From positions 1 through 64,000 of the forward strand of contig CALUYY010000003.1 in NCBI GenBank assembly GCA_944325155.1: 64,000 bases of DNA. The letters run 5' to 3'. Below, one piece after another: positions 59,366 through 64,000 of the stretch. Each line of letters begins with the position of its first letter. Positions within the stretch are counted from its first letter, which is position 1. The position numbers and the translations under genes were made by a program. The notes under the pieces are model-generated. The model was not told the origin of the DNA, did not search any database, and saw only the letters and a program-made list of their open reading frames with translations. Source of the DNA: Candidatus Gastranaerophilales bacterium. Lineage in GTDB: Bacteria > Cyanobacteriota > Vampirovibrionia > Gastranaerophilales > Gastranaerophilaceae.

Positions 59366-60508
59366 TTATATCGGTGCATATTTAGAGGGATTTACGGGCT
59401 TTCCGTTCTCGCGCATTTCAAAATGCAAATGCGGACCCGTTGCATAACCCGTTGCACCGACATTTCCTATTATTTGTCCCTTATAAACCGAACTTCCGTT
59501 TGATACGCAATAGCTTGATAAGTGAGCATACAAGCTTGTAACGGGAACACCGTTAACTTTGCCGTGATCTATAATAACAACTTTGCCGTATCCGCCGTAC
59601 CAGCCGACATAAATAACTTTTCCCGAATTTGAAGCTTTAACTTTTGCCCCCATCGGCATGCCAAGGTCAACACCCGTATGGAAAATCGTTCTTTTAAATA
59701 TGGGGTGGACTCTTGTACCGAAAGGCGAAGTAATACGCCCCGAAACGGGTCTTAAGAAACCGCCCGAAGTTTTTACCGTTGTTGTTTTGGGCTCGTCTTT
59801 TACGGTTTTTTTGATAAATTTACCCAATTGTTCGGATTGCTTTGCAAGTTCTCTTTCTGATTTTTCCCATGCGGCTCTGTCTGTTTTTAAGCGGTCAATC
59901 ATTCTTTCGTTGCGCTCAATTGCACTTTGGATAATTTTTTGTTCTTTATCCATTGTTTTTATGGTGGAGGCAAGATAGGCTTTTTGTTCTTCCATCTGCT
60001 GTTTTAATTTTTTTATGTTTAATGCTCTTTGTCTGGCGTCCGCCATTTTTTTATCATCAATTCTCATTATTATGTTTTCATAATAAATTCTGTCCAGAAA
60101 GTCGTTTAAATCGCCCGATGACATTAAAAATTCAACATATCCCGAGCGTTTTTGTTTATAAATCTGGACTATTCTTTTGCCGACTTCTTTTTGGTATTGG
60201 TTATATTCGGTTATCTGGTTATTTAATTCTTCTCTTAATCTTTCAAGCTCGTTTTGTGCTTTTTCATATTTAATTTTATTTGCGCTTAAACTGTTTTCGG
60301 TTTTTTCAAGTTTTTTCTGATTGTTATATAATTTTCCGGTTTCAATTCTCTCTAACAGTCTTAATTTTTTAATTTGTTTTTTTGCCTGTTCTCTTTTTTC
60401 CTGAATTTGAATTGCTTTTTGTTCGTTTGCAAAAGAAGGCGCACTTGTTTCCATACATAAAAACAGCGCCAGAAAAGCTATTAATAATGTTTTGACCGTT
60501 TTATTCAT
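59366..60508 (-). CDS. EnvC-like M23 peptidase (murein hydrolase activator)
   Basis: 380-residue periplasmic protein with a signal peptide (to about 27). A long coiled coil (about 30-230) is followed by a C-terminal LytM domain (about 255-378). The zinc ligands appear intact: the HTGVD His and Asp (about 282-286) and HLHFE near 364. That suggests a true endopeptidase rather than the inactive activator form of E. coli EnvC. It acts on peptidoglycan during cell separation. No ribosome site precedes ATG 60508, which lies six bases after a 35-residue ORF. Confidence 0.9.
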   Translation of the reverse strand: MNKTVKTLLIAFLALFLCMETSAPSFANEQKAIQIQEKREQAKKQIKKLRLLERIETGKLYNNQKKLEKTENSLSANKIKYEKAQNELERLREELNNQITEYNQYQKEVGKRIVQIYKQKRSGYVEFLMSSGDLNDFLDRIYYENIIMRIDDKKMADARQRALNIKKLKQQMEEQKAYLASTIKTMDKEQKIIQSAIERNERMIDRLKTDRAAWEKSERELAKQSEQLGKFIKKTVKDEPKTTTVKTSGGFLRPVSGRITSPFGTRVHPIFKRTIFHTGVDLGMPMGAKVKASNSGKVIYVGWYGGYGKVVIIDHGKVNGVPVTSLYAHLSSYCVSNGSSVYKGQIIGNVGATGYATGPHLHFEMRENGKPVNPSKYAPI

Positions 60509-60514
60509 AAAAAA

Positions 60515-60622
60515 TTATCTTGTTAATATAGGAATGAGTATGGTAAAACCAAAAAACCAAAGCGCTACGGCAACAAACAAAAACCCCACTATAACCTGTC
60601 TGTATTTTCTGAAAAATTCCAT
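60515..60622 (-). CDS. Small 35-residue membrane peptide
   Basis: An ORF from ATG 60622 to TAA 60515 encodes a short basic N-terminus (MEFFRKYRQ) followed by one hydrophobic helix (VIVGFLFVAVALWFFGF) and a short tail. This is the normal topology of a small inner-membrane protein. It ends six bases before the EnvC-like gene, which has no ribosome site of its own, so coupled translation would explain both. The upstream site (CGGGAATTA) is weak. A 62-residue frame in another phase covers the same DNA and looks random. Confidence 0.55.
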   Translation of the reverse strand: MEFFRKYRQVIVGFLFVAVALWFFGFTILIPILTR

Positions 60623-60754
60623 ATTTTATATAATTCCCGTACCTTGTATATGTTAATAATATTCTAACCAAAAAAAAGCGCCCGTGCAAATTTTATCAAA
60701 GGTTTTGTTAACTCATCTACACATCTTTTTTAATAAAATTTTGTTACAAAGTAC

Positions 60755-60783
60755 TTGAATATTAAAAACTTTTAAGTTAGCAT
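60755..60783 (+). promoter_or_regulatory. rplS promoter
   Basis: TTGAAT (60755-60760), 17 bases and TAGCAT (60778-60783). AAAGAAGG lies about 10 bases before ATG 60822. The match is moderate. Confidence 0.4.
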
Positions 60784-60821
60784 AAAAATTGCGAAAAAAA
60801 TAACAGTAAAGAAGGTATAAA

Positions 60822-61178
60822 ATGAACCCGATTATCAATGAAATAGAAAAAGAATATACACAAAAAGAAATGCCCGACATGAATCCCGGCGACACGGTTA
60901 AAGTTTTCGTAAGAATCATTGAAGGCAACAAAGAACGTATTCAGGCTTTTGAAGGAACCGTTATCAAAAAACACGGCTCCGGCATCAATAAAACCGTTAC
61001 GGTAAGAAAAGTTTTCCAGGGTATCGGTGTTGAACGTGTATTTGCGATTTATTCTCCCAGAATTGAAAAAATTCAGGTATTAAGAAAAGGTGATGTAAGA
61101 CGTTCAAAACTTTACTATTTAAGGGAACGCTCCGGCAAAGCCACACGTATCAGAGAAAAAATGGAAAAAAGAGTTTAA
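60822..61178 (+). CDS. rplS: 50S ribosomal protein L19
   Basis: 118-residue L19, located at the 30S-50S interface. It has the conserved NPGDTVKVFVRIIEG, RIQAFEGTVI and GIGVERVFAIYSPRIEKI-type segments, and ends in LRERSGKATRIREK. Length and charge are normal. It is usually grouped with trmD and rpsP, which are absent here. It is followed by a terminator. Confidence 0.96.
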   Translation: MNPIINEIEKEYTQKEMPDMNPGDTVKVFVRIIEGNKERIQAFEGTVIKKHGSGINKTVTVRKVFQGIGVERVFAIYSPRIEKIQVLRKGDVRRSKLYYLRERSGKATRIREKMEKRV

Positions 61179-61203
61179 TTTTAAACTTAAAAACAAGAAT
61201 TAT

Positions 61204-61238
61204 AAAGCGCCGAATGACTTTTATTTAGGCGCTTTTTT
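61204..61238 (+). terminator. Intrinsic terminator after rplS
   Basis: AAAGCGCC (61204-61211) pairs with GGCGCTTT (61228-61235) around a 16-base loop, followed by a T run. Confidence 0.75.
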
Positions 61239-61255
61239 AATAAGAAAGGATAACT

Positions 61256-62107
61256 TTGAACAACCATATCCACTGGTACCCGGGGCACATTGCAAAAGCC
61301 GAAAGGGAACTTAAAGAAAAGCTTAAACAGGTAGATTTAATTCTTGAAATTTATGACGCAAGAATACCTTATTCGGGCGCCTATCAAAATTCGGACAAGC
61401 TGACAAACAATAAAACAAAAATTATTCTTATGAATAAATCGGATTTGGCAGATGACATTAAAACAAAAATCTGGGTTAAAAAAATTGAGGACAAATTCAA
61501 CTGTCCCTGCATTTTAACAACAACAAAAAATCAAAAAGATACAAAAATAATAATAGATAAAATCCTGGACCAATCAAAGCCTTTATTTGAAAAATTAAAA
61601 TCAAAAGGGCTTCTTGAGCGCCCCGTGAGGGTTATGGTAATCGGAATGCCGAATGTGGGAAAATCAAGCGTAATAAACAAATTAACAAAAACATCAAAAA
61701 CAAAAACCGGCGCAAAAGCGGGTGTTACAAGAAACCAGCAGTGGGTAAGAGTTCATCCCAAAATTGAGCTTTTGGATACCCCGGGGATTATCCCCTCAAT
61801 TCAAGATGACCAATTAAAAGCGCTGAAGCTTGCAATGGTAAATTCAATATCGGAAAATGCATACGATAACGAATATACGGCAGAACATCTGCTTAAAATT
61901 CTTGATAAATATTACGGAATTCAAACAAGAGCTTATTATAACCTGGAAAAAGATGAGCCCTTAACCATAGAAAACATTGCATATAAAAGAAACTGGATAA
62001 TAAAAGGGCAAAAACCCGATATCGTAAGATGTTCGCAATTTATTCTGACCAATTTCAGGGACGGCAAAATAGGAAAAATTACACTGGATGAACCCGAAGA
62101 TTTTTGA
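61256..62107 (+). CDS. rbgA: Ribosome biogenesis GTPase RbgA (YlqF)
   Basis: Circularly permuted GTPase needed for a late step of 50S assembly. The 283-residue protein has G4 NKSD (about 61), G1 GMPNVGKSS (about 129) and G3 DTPG (about 175), plus the RbgA N-terminal HWYPGHIAKA. The start is TTG 61256 with GAAAGGA seven bases upstream. It overlaps rnhB by 20 bases. Confidence 0.94.
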   Translation: MNNHIHWYPGHIAKAERELKEKLKQVDLILEIYDARIPYSGAYQNSDKLTNNKTKIILMNKSDLADDIKTKIWVKKIEDKFNCPCILTTTKNQKDTKIIIDKILDQSKPLFEKLKSKGLLERPVRVMVIGMPNVGKSSVINKLTKTSKTKTGAKAGVTRNQQWVRVHPKIELLDTPGIIPSIQDDQLKALKLAMVNSISENAYDNEYTAEHLLKILDKYYGIQTRAYYNLEKDEPLTIENIAYKRNWIIKGQKPDIVRCSQFILTNFRDGKIGKITLDEPEDF

Positions 62108-62738
62108 ATTTGATTTAAACGAAAAAATAAATAAAACAAACCTTTTTAATTTTGAATACGATTATATTATAGGAACGGATGAAGCGGGCAGGGGCCCCGG
62201 GGCAGGTCCCGTTTATGCGTCTGCGGTTTGTTTTAAAAATTATGACGGCCTGTATAAAATTTTATCCGATTTGGATGATTCAAAAAAATTATCGGAAAAA
62301 AAGCGCCTTGAACTTTTTCCCCTGATAAAAGAAAATGCAATTTATTCGATTAAAAAAGCGGACGTTGAAACAATTGAAAAAATAAATATCTTAAATGCGT
62401 CATTATATACAATGAAACTTGCAATTGAAGATATTATAAAACAATTAAATTCATCAAATGTTTTAATTTTAATTGACGGAAATAAAAAAATCAAAGATTT
62501 AAAATATAATCAAAAAACAATAATAAAAGGTGATTCAACCTCTGCTTCAATTGCCGCCGCAAGCATTTTATCAAAGGTTTCAAGAGATAATTTTATGTAT
62601 GAACTTGATAAAAAATATCCTTCCTATAATTTTAAAAAAAATAAAGGCTACCTTACAAAAGAACATATCGAAGCAATTAAAAAATTCGGAATAACAGACA
62701 TCCACAGAAAAAGTTTTTTAAAAAATATTTTAAAATAG
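62088..62738 (+). CDS. rnhB: Ribonuclease HII
   Basis: Cuts RNA in RNA-DNA hybrids and single ribonucleotides in DNA. The 216-residue protein has the catalytic GTDEAGRGPGAGPV (Asp and Glu near 29-30). The third acidic residue is in LILIDGNKKI near 125, and the fourth in SKVSRDNFM near 165. KNKGYLTKEH and DIHRKSF complete the signature. It overlaps rbgA, the common rbgA-rnhB pair. Confidence 0.95.
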   Translation: MNPKIFEFDLNEKINKTNLFNFEYDYIIGTDEAGRGPGAGPVYASAVCFKNYDGLYKILSDLDDSKKLSEKKRLELFPLIKENAIYSIKKADVETIEKINILNASLYTMKLAIEDIIKQLNSSNVLILIDGNKKIKDLKYNQKTIIKGDSTSASIAAASILSKVSRDNFMYELDKKYPSYNFKKNKGYLTKEHIEAIKKFGITDIHRKSFLKNILK

Positions 62739-62807
62739 ATGTCAATTTTTAACTTTATAATGCCTTTATAATTTTATAAGCACAAAAATTTATTTTGAAG
62801 GTAAGTT

Positions 62808-63758
62808 ATGGGAATTATCTCAAATATAACAGGCATTTTTCATCATCCTGATACCGGAATCAATGCAAAAGACAAAAAAGAACCCGAAAAAGATTCTGAA
62901 TTAAAAACCGGTGATGTCGTATCAAAAGAAGCTTCAAGCGCAATTGAAGCACGGGCAAAAGGCGGAATTGAAGCGGATAAGCATATAGGTATAAAACCCT
63001 GTTCAACAAAAAAATTAACGGGTACAATATTTCCCGACGTTGATACTCTTGAAATTTGCAAAAGATATATTGATACAAAAAAAGAAGCAAAAGATTTGGC
63101 ATATCAAACAACAAGAAAAATAATAAAAGCCTTTAAAACGGGTGAAATGGAAACCGTATACGATGATAAAGGAAATATAAAAGCAATATTTTCTAAAGGC
63201 GAATCAACAAACGATGATAATTATACAAATCAGGACAATTTTTGTTCATATAAAATGGCGGAATATGACCCCGATACAAAAGAATTAAAAGCAATAACAA
63301 GAATTTACAACCATAATGCCCCGGGGTTTGACTGGAATAAACACTCATCCCCCTATATGGAAAGATTTGAATTTTCACGCAACCCGAAAGAAAATACATA
63401 TCTTAGAGTCGGTTTTTCCAAAAAATTAAATCAAAAAGGCACAACGGGTCTTGTACCTAATGTTGAAATATATGCTAAAGGTTATAAAACGGACGGAAAA
63501 CTTTTCGGTTTAAGAAAGGCTGATACCTATCTTTCAACAATTTTATATAAAGGATACGATTCATACAGAGAAAATTATTCATCACCTGATAGAATTTTTA
63601 ACGGAAGCATAAATTATGAATCTCCTTCAGTAACAGAGCAAGGCGGTCTTGAAGAAGAAAACTTTACCGGTGCAATTGAATATCCGACGGAACAGATGAA
63701 ATTCGGGGATGAAATTATGTTTATTAATTTTCCTTACGTATTTGAAAAGAAAGATTAA
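62808..63758 (+). CDS. Unknown protein next to flhA
   Basis: 316 residues, no family recognised. Residues 1-60 are charged and low complexity, with no signal peptide. The remainder (about 70-316) is strand-rich with Tyr, Phe, Asn and Lys, for example YDDKGNIKAIFSKGE and YKGYDSYRENYSSPD, and DPDTKELKAITRIYNH repeats the same style. GAAGGTAAGTT precedes the ATG. It meets flhA tail to tail with a shared TTAA at the stop codons. It might be an effector or a surface component; this cannot be settled here. Confidence 0.6.
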   Translation: MGIISNITGIFHHPDTGINAKDKKEPEKDSELKTGDVVSKEASSAIEARAKGGIEADKHIGIKPCSTKKLTGTIFPDVDTLEICKRYIDTKKEAKDLAYQTTRKIIKAFKTGEMETVYDDKGNIKAIFSKGESTNDDNYTNQDNFCSYKMAEYDPDTKELKAITRIYNHNAPGFDWNKHSSPYMERFEFSRNPKENTYLRVGFSKKLNQKGTTGLVPNVEIYAKGYKTDGKLFGLRKADTYLSTILYKGYDSYRENYSSPDRIFNGSINYESPSVTEQGGLEEENFTGAIEYPTEQMKFGDEIMFINFPYVFEKKD

Positions 63759-64000
63759 TACCCTTCACCTATTGTATCAATCGCTTCAACTCTGATATCC
63801 GTTATAAGCTCCGAATAAGATATAACGACAATGGTCGGAATATGTCTTTCAAGCATTTGATATAAAGGAAGCCTGATTCTTGGCGAACATAATATAACGG
63901 GCTGGACACCCACCGCCTGATGTGCTTTCATTAATGTATTTGCGGTTGTTTCAATTAATTCCTGAACCTGCATGGGGTTTAACAGAAACATTGTACCCAA
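63755..64000 (-). CDS. flhA: Flagellar export protein FlhA, C-terminal end (partial)
   Basis: Only the last 81 residues are inside the window; the gene continues past 64000. ILCSPRIRLPLYQMLERHIP followed by IVVISYSEL is the conserved end of the FlhA/SctV cytoplasmic ring domain. FlhA rather than a virulence export homologue is favoured by the C-terminal wording, but the distinction is not firm. Its presence implies a flagellar or related type III export apparatus. Confidence 0.85.
   Translation of the reverse strand: MGTMFLLNPMQVQELIETTANTLMKAHQAVGVQPVILCSPRIRLPLYQMLERHIPTIVVISYSELITDIRVEAIDTIGEGY

Noticed and set aside
60501-60689. 62-residue ORF upstream of the EnvC-like gene
   Set aside because: It overlaps both the hydrolase start and the 35-residue ORF in another frame, with a composition that looks random.
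1-64000. CRISPR array, defence island, integrase or insertion sequence
   Set aside because: No spaced repeat arrays, no transposase or integrase motifs and no restriction or toxin-antitoxin pairs were seen.

Overview
AT-rich chromosomal window. Almost every base is in short-spaced or overlapping operons, with no prophage, insertion sequence, CRISPR array or recognisable defence locus. The genes point to an anaerobic diderm with diaminopimelate peptidoglycan. Anaerobic ribonucleotide reductase (nrdDG) and a four-subunit 2-oxoacid:ferredoxin oxidoreductase indicate anaerobic metabolism. A cyanobacteria-like LptD, a secretin, an EnvC-type hydrolase and an SLH-domain surface protein indicate an outer membrane. 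dapF plus the mur cluster give the wall type, and a FlhA C-terminus at the right edge suggests flagella. This combination best fits a non-photosynthetic relative of Cyanobacteria (Vampirovibrionia/Melainabacteria, Gastranaerophilales-like). That assignment is my inference from gene content; no 16S gene is present. TGA is used as a stop codon, so the standard bacterial code applies.

Layout: (1) 1-280, a 123-bp tandem repeat whose second copy runs into tRNA-Lys(CTT). (2) 306-9811, a secreted coiled-coil protein, then on the minus strand the wall operon murF-mraY-murD-ftsW-murG-folC and an unknown NUMOD-like protein. (3) 9904-13229, divergent plus-strand DUF4127-dapF, then rpsF-ssb-rpsR. (4) 28860-13281 (minus), type IV pilus/secretion genes (PilP-like, secretin, PilB, PilC), a TSCPD protein and a small membrane protein, then fixC-fixX, an unknown, a TPR protein, dprA, topA, aroE and an outer-membrane protein. 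(5) 30285-38829, obg, umuDC, bioY-rimI, speD, an OmpR regulator with a CtpA-type protease, infC and an SLH protein. (6) 46956-38143 (minus), nrdDG, three glycosyltransferases, a family-4 uracil-DNA glycosylase and a PDZ protein. (7) 47579-50161, the oxidoreductase operon. (8) 51200-57370, pilT, an unknown zinc-ribbon protein, recO, a large TPR protein, a lipoprotein and a YkgJ-type protein. (9) 60622-57372 (minus), a 35-residue membrane peptide, EnvC-like peptidase and LptD. (10) 60822-63758, rplS, rbgA, rnhB and an unknown, meeting the 3' end of flhA.

How the parts may work together: the wall cluster faces dapF, which supplies meso-diaminopimelate, across one compact divergent promoter region. 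PilB/PilC/PilQ with PilT and DprA form much of a pilus-based DNA-uptake route. nrdDG shares a transcript with envelope glycosyltransferases. LptD, EnvC-like, SLH and PDZ proteins maintain the envelope.

No clearly new multigene system could be demonstrated. The most interesting signals are regulatory. infC appears to start at AUC. Two promoters are placed so that fixC and the DUF4127 gene would have leaderless mRNAs, each with an operator-like palindrome. The nrdDG leader is long and holds two mutually exclusive hairpins. A palindrome sits at the speD start site. Several unknown proteins and an unlisted 35-residue membrane ORF also deserve attention.
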